A program made the translations under genes and the position numbers. Below are positions 1 to 11,107 of a stretch of DNA of 64,000 nt, piece after piece. The stretch lies in assembly GCA_030035585.1 (NCBI GenBank), contig CM057481.1:60149128-60213127 (forward strand), read 5' to 3'. How positions within the stretch are numbered: the first letter of the stretch is position 1; each line of letters begins with the position of its first letter. The stretch comes from Dugong dugon. Taxonomy: Eukaryota; Chordata; Mammalia; Sirenia; Dugongidae. A model generated the notes under the pieces. That model searched no databases. It had not been told where the DNA came from and saw nothing but the letters and a program-made list of their open reading frames with translations.

Positions 1-421
1 AAGCTGGACAATTAATAAGGAAGACTGAAGAAGAATTGACACCTTTGAATTGTGGTGTTGGCAAAGAGTACTGAATATACCATGGACTGCCTAAAGAATG
101 GACAAATGTCTGTCTTGGAAGAAGTACAACTAGAATGCTCCTTAGAAGCAAGAATGGCAAGACTACATCTCACATACTTTGGACATGTTATCAGAAAGGA
201 TTAGTCCCTGGAGAAGGACATCATTCTTGGTAAAGTAGAGGGTCAGCGAATAAGAGGAAGACCCTCAATGAAATGGATTGACACAGTGGCTGCAACAATG
301 GACTCAAGCATAACAAGGATTGTGAGGATTGTGCAGGATTGGGCAGTGTTTCCTTCTGTTGTACATAGGGTTACTGTGAGTTGGAATTGACTCGACAGCA
401 CCTAACAACAACAACAACAAT
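1..421 (+). mobile_element. 3' end of an RTE (BovB-like) LINE, 5'-truncated
   Basis: This is the terminal part of an RTE-clade retrotransposon. Bases about 120-390 on the plus strand still read as the C-terminal tail of an RTE reverse transcriptase, with a segment resembling FGHVIRKD, then EGQRIRGRP, then MKWIDTVAATMD. At least one in-frame stop interrupts it, so it is inactive. The element ends in the RTE tail 'gttggaattgactcgacagc' followed by an (aac)n run at 405-421. The same tail terminates the SINEs elsewhere in the window, as expected if the SINEs borrow RTE machinery. The start of the element lies before the window. Confidence 0.85.
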
Positions 422-424
422 ATA

Positions 425-1430
425 AGTTGCATGCTAGTAACAAAAACCTGTAATCTCTCTAGGTAAGGTTTGTTTTTGTTTTTTTTTTTCCTTCTGGCTT
501 CTTTCAAGATTTTCTTTTGTGTTTGGTTTTCTGATATGCCTAGGTGTAGATTTTTTGGCATTTATCCTGCTTGGAGTTCTCTGAATTTCCTGGATCTGTA
601 TTTTGGTGTCTGTCATTAATTTTGGAAAAATTTTAGCTATCATTACTTCAAATATTTCTTCTGCTTCTCTTGCTCTTCTTCTGGTATTCCTATGAGGTGT
701 ATATTACACCTTTCGTAATCATCTCACAGTTCATGGATATTCTGTTCCTTTTTATCATTCTTATTTTTTTTGGCACTTCAGTTTTGGAAGTTTCTATTGA
801 TGTATCTTCAAGATCACTGATTCTTTCCTTGGCTGTGTCCAGTCTACTGATAAGCCCATCGATGTAATTAGTTACAGTGTTTTTGTTACTAACATGTAAC
901 TTACATTAGTTACAATGTTTTTTATTTCTTTGTTAGTTTCCATTTCTCTGCTTGCATTACCCATCTGTTCTTATGTGTTGTCTATTTTTTCCATTAGAGT
1001 CGTTAACATATTCATCATAATTATTTTAAATTTTCTATCTGATAATTCCAAAATCTTTGTCATATCTGAGTCTGGTTTTGGTGCTTTCTTTGTCTTTTCA
1101 GACTGAGTTTTTTCTTGCCTTTTAAGCATGCCTTGCAATTTTTTTGTTGAAAGACAGGCATGATGTATCTGTTAATAAGAATCAAGGTAATTATTTTTTA
1201 GTGTGAGGTTTTGTGTCAGTCTGGCTAGGAACTGGGTTATGTTTAATGTTTGCTGTAGCTGTAGGTGCCAGAAGTTTCAGTTTCCTCTAGTTTCGTTATT
1301 CATTTCTCCCTGGAACCACAAAGTTGGTCCTCTCCACACCCCTCCAGGGGCTGCCACCCTGCTCATGAACTGCTCTGTCAGTGGCTGCTGTGGAGTGGAC
1401 TTCACAATCCCCCTGGGAAGAAGCCCCTGC
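425..1430 (-). mobile_element. Ancient L1 (L1M-type) 5' UTR/ORF1 region, antisense
   Basis: This is T-rich on the plus strand. It matches my memory of the reverse complement of the 5' UTR/ORF1 start of old mammalian-wide L1M elements, in phrases such as 'ctgattctttccttggctgt', 'agtctactgataagcccatc' and 'tgtttgctgtagctgtaggt'. Many indels break every frame. The short open frames here are chance products. The RTE (aac)n tail just upstream suggests the RTE piece inserted next to or into it. The family assignment is from memory of consensus phrases. Confidence 0.6.
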
Positions 1431-2427
1431 CCAGGGTGACTCTGCAAATCTCTGCCACTCTGGCCAGTTGCCCTGTCTGCAAATGCCTGGCTACCTGCTT
1501 TGACAGCTCACAAGGTAACATTCTGCAACAGGCAGTACTCTGCTCTGTTATTTTCTTTCTGACTGGTCACTTTGATCTCCTGCTCACCTGTAAAATGGTA
1601 AAACTGTACTGAACTCTACCCAGATGGTTTGTTATGAACATCCAGGTGGTCATTAATTAAATAATAAGAATTTGTTAAACACACACAACACAAATTGCCG
1701 TTATGACCAAATACTGCTCACTATCACTGGCTGTTTAATCTTCACACTAGATCTGTGGAATAGGTATTTGATTATGTTCTTCCCCAGGTTGGGTGACTGA
1801 GGTTTGGGTACCATATCCAAACCAGGATGGTGTTACTTTTGGTGCATCTCTTCTCACCCCATGGTGGGAGGTCTGGAGAGAGGGGAGCCTCTGTGCTGCT
1901 AGGAGCCCTGCCCCAGGAAGGGGGCACTGGAAGGTGGGAGGGGGGAATCAGAGGCCAAGGAGGGGACTGGTGCAAGGCCAGCCCCACTGTCTAGTCACAT
2001 CCATCCATGCCACTGACCAGGCTCCTCCCACATCTGGGTAGCATGCAGTAGACATAAAATAAACTTTCAATGACTCTGAATTTCTCTAACCAGACCCATA
2101 TCATTGTCTGAAATCCAGTGCATGTGGGTCCCCCATTACCTGCATTCTTGTAGGTGCAACCGTGTCTGACACTAAGGGAGGGGAGGGACTGCAGAGGAAG
2201 GAAAGAGATGAGGGTATTGGAGAGAGGTAGAAGGCAGCCAGTTCTGTTGACCCTGGGTGTCTGTGAGGGCCGAGGAGTGACTTACCGCCCACAGGCTCTG
2301 GGACACACCCATTCTGCACCACCTCTGCCTAGTAGCCAGGAACCTTCCCCACATATGGCCCTGGGGCTGGTGTCAGGGGGAAAGACCATGTTTAGAGCCC
2401 CTAGGTGTATGCAATTTCACTCATCAT
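1431..2427. other. Unique intergenic DNA, no gene seen
   Basis: No coding exon, RNA gene or recognisable repeat is apparent. There is a short AC-rich stretch at about 1680-1692 and moderately GC-rich sequence from 1850 to 2400. The open frames are short, overlap on both strands and resemble nothing I know. Confidence 0.4.
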
Positions 2428-3062
2428 ATACCTTGTGGTAGACAGAATCATGGCCTTTTCTGATCCCCAGAACCTGTGAATATATAACCTCATATGGCAA
2501 AAAGGACTTTGCAGATGTGACTGAGTTAAGGATCTTAAGATAGGAGATCATCCTGGATCATCTGGCTGGGCCCTAAATGTAACCATCCATTAACCCCATT
2601 GTTGTCAATTCCGACTCATAGCGACCCTATAGAACAGAGTAGAACTGCCCCATATGGAAGCAGACTGCCACATCTTTCTCCCACAGAGCGGCTGATGGGT
2701 TCCAACTGCTGACCTTTTGGCTAGCAGCCAAATGATTAACCACTGAGTCATTAGGGCCCCTTGAAATGTAACCAGAGGGGTCCTTATAAGAGGGAGGCAG
2801 GAGGATCAGAGTCAGAGAGAGAAATTTGAAGATGCTACACTGTTGGCATTGAAGACGGAGGAAGGGGCTATGAGCCAAGAAGCGTGGGCAGCCTCTAAAA
2901 CTGGAAAATGAAAGGAAATAATTATCCCCTAGAGCCTCCAGAAGGAGTGCACTCTGCCGACCCATTTTAGACCTTTGACTTCCAGAACTGTAAGATAATA
3001 AATTTGTGTTGTTTAAAGCCATTAAGTTTGTGGTCATTTGTTACAGCAGTAATACGATGGTC
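2428..3062 (+). mobile_element. MLT1-like MaLR solitary LTR, split by a SINE
   Basis: The sequence follows the MLT1 LTR pattern. It starts near 'tggtagacagaatcatggcc', passes 'ggcaaaaaggactttgcaga' and 'gtccttataagagggaggca', and ends near 'agataataaatttgtgttgt' and 'tttgttacagcagtaatacg'. A SINE at 2585-2763 interrupts it. The direct repeat 'aaatgtaacc' (2575-2584 and 2764-2773) is the SINE's target-site duplication, so the SINE is younger. No internal retroviral region is attached. Confidence 0.75.
2585..2763 (-). mobile_element. AfroSINE copy (minus)
   Basis: On the minus strand it reads a tRNA-like head with the 'aatggttaatcatttggctg' segment, a 'gaccttttggctagcagc' complement, then the 'tctactctgttctatagggt' body and the 'gagtcggaattgac' tail. 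It is bounded by the 10-bp target duplication 'aaatgtaacc' at 2575-2584 and 2764-2773. Confidence 0.9.
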
Positions 3063-3174
3063 ACATGTTCTCCTCACATGATCTCTTCTTCTGCATCCTT
3101 GGTTTCCTCTTACCTCATCCAAGAAAAGTAAGCTGGGGGCACTCATCATTAGCATCTTTCCCAAATAGAGCTTT

Positions 3175-3310
3175 CATCTGGTTTCTTCCCTGCTTAAGAA
3201 CCTTCAGTTGCTCCCCATTGCTGGGGAATAAAATCCAATATTGTTGGCCTGCCATTTAAAGGCTTGATGATCTGGCCCCCACTTATCCTTAGCATTTGCC
3301 TGTAGAAGTG
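3175..3310 (+). repeat. Probable L2 LINE fragment
   Basis: The phrases 'ttgctccccattgctgggga', 'ataaaatccaatattgttgg' and 'tgatgatctggcccccactt' resemble the common L2 3' region. The fragment is strongly diverged and non-coding. Confidence 0.5.
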
Positions 3311-4291
3311 GATTAAGGGGCAGGACAGAGGCAGCTGCAAGGGATACAGATCCTGGAGGGCCCTGGGTAGACCCTGTTAGCTGCTGTCCTTAGTCTCCAA
3401 CCCCCCACCAGCCCACCCTTCTTCCTTGTTTACAGAGCTACTGTTTTGCCCTGAGAGGTGAATCATGACTGGGGTGATGGCAAGTCCATTCCCCTTTTTG
3501 CTGCTACCCCTTCCTTCTTTCCTGGGACACCATCATGCAGCTATGGCAGCCAAGGTTCATCCGTGAGGCCACAACCGAAGATCAGAACCCTGAGGACATG
3601 AGAATGGGGAAGAGCAGGACCGGGAAGAGCAGGGTCTTATGTGGTGTCCATGAGCACTGTGCTATGGCCGCCTCCAGGTGGTATGGAATGAGATAGAGAA
3701 AGGTCTTTACTGCTTAAACACTGAGAGCTGTCTACTCAGTTGCTTACAGCCAGATGCACTCCTATCTGATTCTTGCATTAAAAGGTCTCTGGACACAAAA
3801 ACACCAAGAAAATATAATGAGATGGAGAAACGTGCATTGAATGGGGTGGCCCTCAGTGCCCTCCTAAATAAATGGTGGCCACATTCTTGTGAAGAGGGTG
3901 GGTGCTGATAACTGCAAAGCTTTGGCTTTGCTGAGCAAGGTATGCAAGTTTGGGGCCTGAGCTGAGTTTTGGGAAGCTTTTGAGGAGAGCTTGAACATCG
4001 CCATCAAGGATTTCCCCACTCACTCCTATGTGGCACTCAGTCTCTGAGAAAATACTGAAGAGTTGTGTGTGAAGTGACTCATGGTCCACGCCCACCCATG
4101 CACCCACCTGCCTTGTCTCAGACACCAGGCTCCTCTTTGCCCAGAGCACCTAGGAAGAGCTTTGCTCACACTGTTCCTTCATCTTACCCCCTTTGGGAAG
4201 CCCGTTGGCTGCTCCAGACCTGAGGTTCTTGGTCTCTGGAGCTCTCCCAGTGTGTTCCACTCAGTTGCCATTTGTGATGGGCCGCATCGTT
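3311..4291. other. Intergenic DNA, no gene seen
   Basis: Unique-looking sequence with no exon-like segment or repeat I can name. Overlapping open frames of 76-142 codons on both strands have no recognisable domain. Confidence 0.4.
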
Positions 4292-4492
4292 TTCCTCTCA
4301 TAACTCTCATCCACAGCATCACCATACCAGACTGGGGTCGAGCCTCACAGCTCTCAACCAGAGCATTGCCATGCCAGTCTGGGACTGAGTATCATAGCAC
4401 TCAACCACAGGGTCGCCATGCCAGACCAGGGTCAAGTCTCATAGCTCTCAACCAGAACATTGCCGTGCCAGATTCGAGTCAAGTCTTGGACA
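4292..4492. repeat. 47-bp minisatellite, about four units
   Basis: The anchor 'ccagNcNgg' recurs with exact spacing. Units have 'ataccag' at 4324, 'atgccag' at 4371, 'atgccag' at 4418 and 'gtgccag' at 4465, so the period is 47 each time. The shared unit phrase is 'agctctcaaccagagcattg'. Units differ by substitutions only. The repeat lies inside a long plus-strand open frame, but 47 is not a multiple of three, so coding repeats are unlikely. Confidence 0.85.
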
Positions 4493-7159
4493 CTGTGCCA
4501 TCCTCCTAGCCCCCTGCCTGGAGCTTGCTGGAAGCAGGTGTTCTCTACAGATCTGTGCGATTCTGATTGAGGGAGGGTAGGGGTTGGTGGATATTTAGAG
4601 TAGCGTGATGTACCACCTTCCCCAGCTGGGGGGTGGTGCATGGCCAGTCATCACGGACCAGTTCAGGCAGATGGGCCTTGACTGCTGGAGATGGTAATGC
4701 TGGTGCAGGAACAGCACCTGGAAAGTTCACCAGAAACAAATCAATGCTGCACCCATTCGTTAATCTTGACAGTGATCTAGCACCTACCAGGGCACACATG
4801 TTCTTCTGGAGCTCATGTGGACAGAAAAGGGATTAACTACTGTAGCTGATTCCACCCACCCCTTACTGAGAATCTACCAGGTGACAGGTCTGGTACTAGG
4901 TTGCAGGTACCAAGATGAGCAAGACGCCACCTGCCCTTACAGAGCTCACAAAATAATTAGGAACAGATAAAAATTAGTAGGTTTAATTAAATGCCCACAA
5001 AATGTGATGTTGTATCAATTCCTAAATATATTCATAAAATCAGAAATTTTTACTACATTTGAAAATAATGTGTAGGTTCAGTTTTCCTATTTTTCAAGAA
5101 TTCCTGAGTGTGCACAATTGCTAAGAAGTTTCAGATAACGATAAACGGAGTTATTTGTAATTAAATTATGTCAAAAGCCAAATGATAAGACTTTTTTCCA
5201 AAAATTTATGTATACTGTGAGATGTGGGGACATCTTAACTTAAGTTGATATGAAGTTTTAGAGCACACAAAACTTGGTCATCAAGATAAATAATATTTTG
5301 AAAAATCAAAGTTAATGCAAAAAAGTCCTTGATGAACAAAATATCAACATTTTAAAGATAGGGTCGCTTACACTGATGTTTCCTTTTGCCTTGGGTTCCA
5401 CTATGGCCTAGCACAGCACTATTACTGATCTTGTCTTTATTTTGAAATTTTGTTCATCATATTCTTGTATTAATTTTTATTTGAAAAATATTTATCTTGA
5501 TGACTGAGCTTTTTTAAAACTTAAAATATTTATTACCTGATTACTGAGTTCAGTAAATTTACACCCAAGGTGAGTGCCTTCCTCCCCTCACCCTAACCCT
5601 GGCCCTGAGGTGGGAACTATAAAGAAGAGGCCCACCATGAAGGTGTTAAAAAGGCCTCTTCCTCTCCTCATGCCGGCCTGGAGGGGCTCAGTATGGCCCC
5701 ACCTCCTTCACCCTGCTGTGGCTCTCAGCACCAGCTATGCACCTCCTGCTGGCCTGCAGCTCTAACAGCCCTCTGCTGTACCTGGCTGGCGGCTCTCCCA
5801 CCCCTCCCAGCCTCCTCGACCTTGGGCCTGCCACCTCCCTGACTCCTTGGAGCCACCTGCCCGAGTAGGAAGAACAGACACCATTTACTGTGCACATCAC
5901 CAAGATGTTCCTTTTACAGGCAACTCTGCACTGGAAGATGAAAGTTGCAAATAACTTATTGTTCATTCCAGGAGTTTCCCAAAGGCCCATCAACTCTTCA
6001 AAAAACAGCATCAACCACTGTTTATTCACCCAGACTCTTTGAGCCCCTCCCTCAGCATCCTTACCTCCTGTGACTACCAGTCCTGAACTCTACCTGTGAT
6101 TTGACTCCAGCTTAACCGAGCCCCCACTCCACATTAAAAGATGGTCTCAAACTGGGCTTCAGGGTCATTGAATCCCACTTTCCCTCCTCCTTCTCAAATC
6201 CTATTAAGCAATAACTTTGTTTTATCAACAGGGTGTTGGGTAATATTTCAGGAGCCAGCTTTAGAGATGGAAAGCTGAGAGCCAGTGTGGCAAGGACGAT
6301 GGGCGAGGAGGGCTGGAGCAGTCGTTTGGCCTCCTGAGCCTGGGGACCTCACTTCAAGACTGGGCACCAAGGCGCCACAGGGGATGTTGGCTCCTGGCTG
6401 TCCAGCCTCAGCGCTTGCTGCTGCATCTCCCTGAAGCTGGATGTAGGGGGCAGACTTGGCTCCGCCTGTCAGAGGCTCTTTAGCTCCAGATTGGGACTGG
6501 AGAGAGGGAGAGGCACAGACAGGGGCCACTGAGACCCTCTTCAGCAGTGGTGGCTGACACTGGACAGTGTTTCCAGGCAGGCTGGCAGTGCTGGGCCAGC
6601 ATCATGGTCCAGGGACATGCGGTTCTCACCAGTGCAGCTGGAGTGATTTTCTTGGCATGGTTCTCAGAGACTGGTTCTCCAGCCCTCCCTGTACTTCCAT
6701 GAGTCTCCAAGGTCTTTTAGGTAAATCATTTTCTTAAATCAGAGTCTGGTCCTGCTTTTGCAATGAAGAGACTTGTCTGAGGGGTTGTGGGGATCCCTGA
6801 GGCACCACCCCAGCTCTGACATTTACTTCTCTCAGTTGATCACAGATTGGGCATGGTGTTGGGGTTGGCCCTGGAATGATGCTTGCTTTGTAAGTGGTGG
6901 CAGGCTCAGGAGCAGTAGGGAAAACAAACCCTCTCTCCTCTGCTTCCCCAGTCCCCAGGTGGCCAGGAGCTTCTCTGGGAGACATTCTGGTGAGTAGAGC
7001 CTGCTGCCACCAGAAAACAGATGGATGGAACCACCTATCACCCTCAAGGGCCACCTGGTAACTGGCTTCTTGGGCATCGCTGAGCTGACGCAGGTGCTTA
7101 GTGTCTTATCCACTGGCGTGCTCCTGCAGGCGCTCCAAGACAACACGCGGGAGGAGGCA
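4493..7159. other. Intergenic DNA with a possible old L2/MIR piece
   Basis: Bases 4855-4965 ('ttactgagaatctaccaggt', then 'cttacagagctcacaaaata') resemble an old L2-type 3' fragment. Bases 4970-5560 are AT-rich and featureless. Bases 5570-7160 are GC-richer and unique, with overlapping open frames on both strands that match no domain I recognise. Confidence 0.35.
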
Positions 7160-7262
7160 GAGGGTGTGTGTGTGCGTGTGAGAGTATGTGCATGTGTGAA
7201 AGTGTGTGTGTGTATACGTGTGACAGAGTGTGTATGTGAGAGAGAGAATGTGTGTATTGGGC
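7160..7262. repeat. Imperfect (GT)n-rich microsatellite
   Basis: An interrupted GT/GA simple repeat runs from 'ggtgtgtgtgtgcgtgtgag' to 'gagagagagaatgtgtgtat'. It generates His/Thr-rich and Val/Cys-rich chance open frames on the two strands. Confidence 0.85.
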
Positions 7263-7385
7263 ACATGGAGTCCCAAGGAGCAAGCTGGGTTGGGGACATA
7301 GATGCACAGAATGTAGGAGGTACCTTAGATGGCTTCAACGTTAGCCCTCATGTCAGAGATGAGGACACCAGGGCCTCCATCTGAC

Positions 7386-7540
7386 GGTCCTGTGTAGACA
7401 AGGAACAGGGTTTTCCTCCACCTGAGGGTCCTGTGTAGACAAGGAAAGGGGTGTCCTTCCACCTGAGGGGTCTTGTGCAGACAAGGAGCAGGATCTTCCT
7501 CCACCTGAGGGTCTTGTGTAGACATGGAGCAGCGTCTTCC
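7386..7540. repeat. 41-42-bp minisatellite, about 3.8 units
   Basis: Units begin 'ggtcctgtgtagacaagg' at 7386 and 7427, then 'ggtcttgtgcagacaagg' at 7469 and 'ggtcttgtgtagacatgg' at 7510. Each full unit ends 'ccacctgag'. One unit is a base longer. This tandem repeat explains the repetitive minus-strand open frames here. Confidence 0.9.
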
Positions 7541-9249
7541 TTGGAGCACAGAAAGCTGTGGGGCACGTGTCACAGGAAGCATCAGGCCAATATAGTGACT
7601 AGTATTTTGAGGATTCTGAGCAGGGTTGCCCTCAGGATGTGTGGGACTGGGCAGACATTTTTGCAGGGCCCCCGTCATTACAAACAATCAGAGTCAACTG
7701 AAATCAGCACAACAGCACCATTCTGGTGGTCCAAACTTGTGTGACCAGCAGAAGAAATACCATGCTGGTCAGTGTGGCTGGCTCACTTGTCAGGCCATCC
7801 TCCTGGGACTGGAGACCAGCCACAGGCTCAGTCTAATCCTGTACAGGGGAGTCTTACAGCTCCTTGCGGCATGTGGTCAACTCCACCCTGCACTCTCTCT
7901 CTCTCTCTCTGTGTGTGTTTGTACAGGACTGGAGAGCACCCCAAAAGGTCTTAGTATATCTCAGGGCATCCTGCCTGAATGGTACCCAGCCCTGGCCAGT
8001 CCCAGCAACCAGAGGGGACTTAGAAATTTTTGAGTTTCAAGGAAGGTGCTCCAAGGTGCAAGGCCTTCTGAGGCACAGAGCCTGGAGCAGAGGTGTCTTG
8101 CCTGGATCTGGGTAGTCCTGAGTCCAAGAACAGAAATGGGCACAGTCAGGCCCTAGGGGAGCTGCTGTGGCATTCACTGGGCTCCAGGGGCTGCTGCAGC
8201 CATTCATGGTGCTTTCCACGGTGCCCACTCCTGAGGCCATGAATACTCCTTAGCCATTTTCTCTGTCCCACTGTCACTTCCAGTGCTCCTCTTCCACTCT
8301 GCTTCCTTCCTCCTTCCTGCCTCACAGCTCCAGCAGGCATGTGGATGTAGGGGGCACGTGGATGTAGGCTTGGCCACTACTCCATGTTCTTCCATGGCTA
8401 GCAACTTGCTCTCTCAGCATTTCTTGGCTCAAATTCTTGAGTAGGGGACCCTGTTCAGTTCATGCGGTGGGGGTGGGGGGCAAGTTGCATCTCAGCCCAG
8501 CTCACTTTCAGTTGAATTGCTTACAGTGGAGGCAGTTCCCATGTTACAACTCTGCCTGCCCAAGGATAGGAGACAAGCAGGAGCAGGGAGCCACAGGCTA
8601 GCAAGGTCCATGGTGGGATGGGACTTGCCCAAGGTCACGCTTGGGACCAGGAGCTGAGCCTTTTGACCTTAGGCCAATGTTCCCGTTGGAGTTACACTGT
8701 CTTTTTAGTCCTGGTGGAAGTTGAGAGGCTGAGGCCCAGGCTGAGAACTGAGAAGGGTGTGAACCAGACCAGAGAGGAGCTAGGCAGGAACAGGAGATAG
8801 GACAAGTGTCATTTGGGTGCCGTTGGTTAGTATTAGCAGGATGGTGACTTCCATGGTAGCATCTCAAATAGGATGAGAAGTTTGGAGGATTCGCATTGTG
8901 AAAGGATTTTTGTTTCTGAATTGAAAGCAGGCTATGGCAGTAGCTCCACCACTGAATGTAAAAGGCAACTACTAACACAAGATCTCCTCAAATCAACACA
9001 AGATCTCTCTATGAAAATAGAAGTCAGTTTGGGGTTGGAAAAGTGGCCAAACAGACGATGGCCCATCACTGTAAGAGCCCTGAGCTGATGAAGGACTATC
9101 ATAGCCATGGAGGTGGTCAGGAGGCTCTCCTTCAAAAAGAACTCATGGTCAGAAGCTTCTGGGGCAGTACGTTAGGGATCTAGTGCAGCATTTGAGCTCA
9201 GGCCACACTCTGCCCAAGTAGCCTCAGCTCATGACTGAGCCCCAAAGAG
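7541..9249. other. Intergenic DNA, no gene seen
   Basis: A short (CT)n/(GT)n microsatellite lies at about 7892-7918. The rest is unique, with no splice-bounded conserved exon or RNA gene that I can recognise. Confidence 0.4.
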
Positions 9250-11107
9250 GTCCCACTTCTGCAATAGAAGGAAACACTGCCTGGTCCTGCACCATCCTCA
9301 CAATCATTGCTATATTTGAGCCCATTGTTGTAGAAATTGTGTCTATCCATCTCATTGAGATTCTTCCTCTCTTTTGCTGACCCTCTACTTTACCAAGCAT
9401 GATGTCTTTCTCCAGGAACTGGTCCCTCCTGATAATACGTCCAAATTACCTAAGACGAAATCTCACCCTCTCCCTTCTAAGGAGCATTCTGACTGTACTT
9501 CTTCCAAGACAGATTTGTTTGTTCTTCTGGTAATCCATGATATATTCAATACTATTTTGCCAACAGCATGATTCAAAGGCATTGTCTTAGGCTGGGTTCT
9601 CTAGAGAAGCAAAACCAGCGAAGACAGACAGATAATATCAATAGATAGTTAGATAAGGAGAGAAAGAGAGAGATGTATCTCAAGGAAATGGCTCACACAG
9701 TTGTAGAGGCTGGCAAGTCCCAAATCCGTGGGACAAGTGTCAGCCTGGAGGCTTCTCCTGACTCACATAGCTGCAGGGGGTGATGAACGCAAAATCGGCA
9801 GGTCAGGCAGCAGGCTACTGGCTCACAGGCTACAGAGGGTGATGAATCCCAAGACTGGTAGGCTATATGGCAGGCCGCTGGCTCAAGTACCAAGACCTGG
9901 AGGTCAGATGATGATGAGCCAGATGCAGGATCCAGAGCGAGAAAAAGCCAGTGAGCTTTGCCAGAATGTCCATATATATTGGATGCAGGCCACTTCCCTG
10001 AGGAAACTCCCATCACATCTGATTGGCTGATCACATCAGATCACATCATGGAGGTGATTATGTTATATCACAAAATGGAGGATAACTACATCATTACATA
10101 ACTGCCAAATTACTTCATTACATAACTGCCAAACCACTGAGAATTATGGCTCAGCCAAGGTGACACATAACCTTAACCATCACAGATTCCAATTCTTCTT
10201 CTGTCTTCCTTATTCATTGTTCTGCTTTCATAAGCATATGAGATGATTGAAAACACCATTGCTTGGGTCAGGCTCACTTTAGTCCTCAAAGTGACATCTT
10301 TGCTTTTTAACACTTTAAAGAGGTCTTCTGTGGCAGATTTGCCCAATGTAATATGTCATTTGATTTCTCTGCTCCTTCCATGGGCATTGATTGTGGATCC
10401 AAGTAAAATGAAATCTTTGATAACTTCAATATTTCCTCTGTTTATCATGATGCTGCTTATTGGCCCAGTTGTGAGCATTTTTATTTTCTTTATGTTTAGG
10501 TATAATCCATACTGAAGGTTGTAGTCTTTGATCTTCATCAGTATGTGCTTCAAGTCCTCTTTGCTTTCAGAAAGCAAGGTTGTGTCATCTGTATATTGCA
10601 GATTGTTAATAGGTCTTCCTTCAATCCTGAGGCCAAATTCTTCTTCATATAGTTCAGCTTCTTGGCTTATTTGCTCAGCATACAGATTGAATAAGTATGC
10701 TGAAAGGATACAACTCTAAGGCTCACCTTTACTGACTTTAAACCACGCAGTATCCCCTTGTTCTGTTCGAAGGACTAACTGCCTCTTGGTCTACGTACAG
10801 GTTCTGCATGAACACAATTAAGTGCTCTGGAATTCCCATTCTTTGCAATGTTATCTATAATTTGTTATGATCCACACAGTTGAATGCCTTTGCATGGTCA
10901 ATAAAACACAGGTAAACATCTTTCTGGTATTCTCTGTTTTCAGCCAAGATCCATCTGATATTAACAATGATATCTCTTGCTCCACATCCCTTTCTGTATC
11001 CCACTTGAATTTCTGACAGTTCTCTGTCGATGAACTGCTGCAACTGTTTTTGAATGATCTTCAGCAAAAATTTACTTGCATGTGATATAACTGATATTGT
11101 TTGAGAT
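9250..11107 (-). mobile_element. RTE (BovB-like) LINE, reverse-transcriptase region, broken
   Basis: This is a minus-strand RTE remnant split by an LTR at 9583-10184. Bases 10855-11139 on the minus strand encode a palm-region segment with YRKGCGARD and an FIDHAKAFNCVDHNKL stretch matching the RTE motif around the first catalytic Asp. Bases 10356-10577 encode a thumb-side segment (LSESKEDLKHILMKIKDYN, then FILLGSTINAHG). Bases 9250-9582 hold the 3' tail. Several frameshifts and stops interrupt the frame, so it is a dead copy. It lacks the 5' endonuclease half, and its 5' side abuts an old L1 at about 11107. Confidence 0.85.
9583..10184 (-). mobile_element. Solitary ERVL/MaLR-type LTR inside the RTE
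   Basis: On the minus strand it begins TGTGATGGTTAAGGTTATGT and ends CCTAAGACA, giving the TG...CA termini of an LTR. The phrases 'gctcacacagttgtagaggc' and 'tggcaagtcccaaatc' match the antisense of common mammalian MaLR/ERVL LTRs. It interrupts the RTE exactly between its 'attcaaaggcat' and 'gattccaattcttc' segments, so it inserted after the RTE. I see no clean target duplication. A direct repeat of 'cattacataactgccaaa' lies near 10092-10133. Confidence 0.7.

Noticed and set aside
4292-4492. Possible CRISPR-like array
   Set aside because: Contiguous tandem units with no spacers of distinct sequence, in a mammalian genome. It is a minisatellite.
6832-7338. 168-codon minus-strand open frame with His/Thr repeats
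   Set aside because: The repetitive part is the translated GT microsatellite and the rest has no recognisable domain.
7325-7687. Open frame with an internal protein repeat
   Set aside because: The repeat is the 41-bp minisatellite read in frame by chance. 41 and 42 are mixed periods, so frames shift between units.
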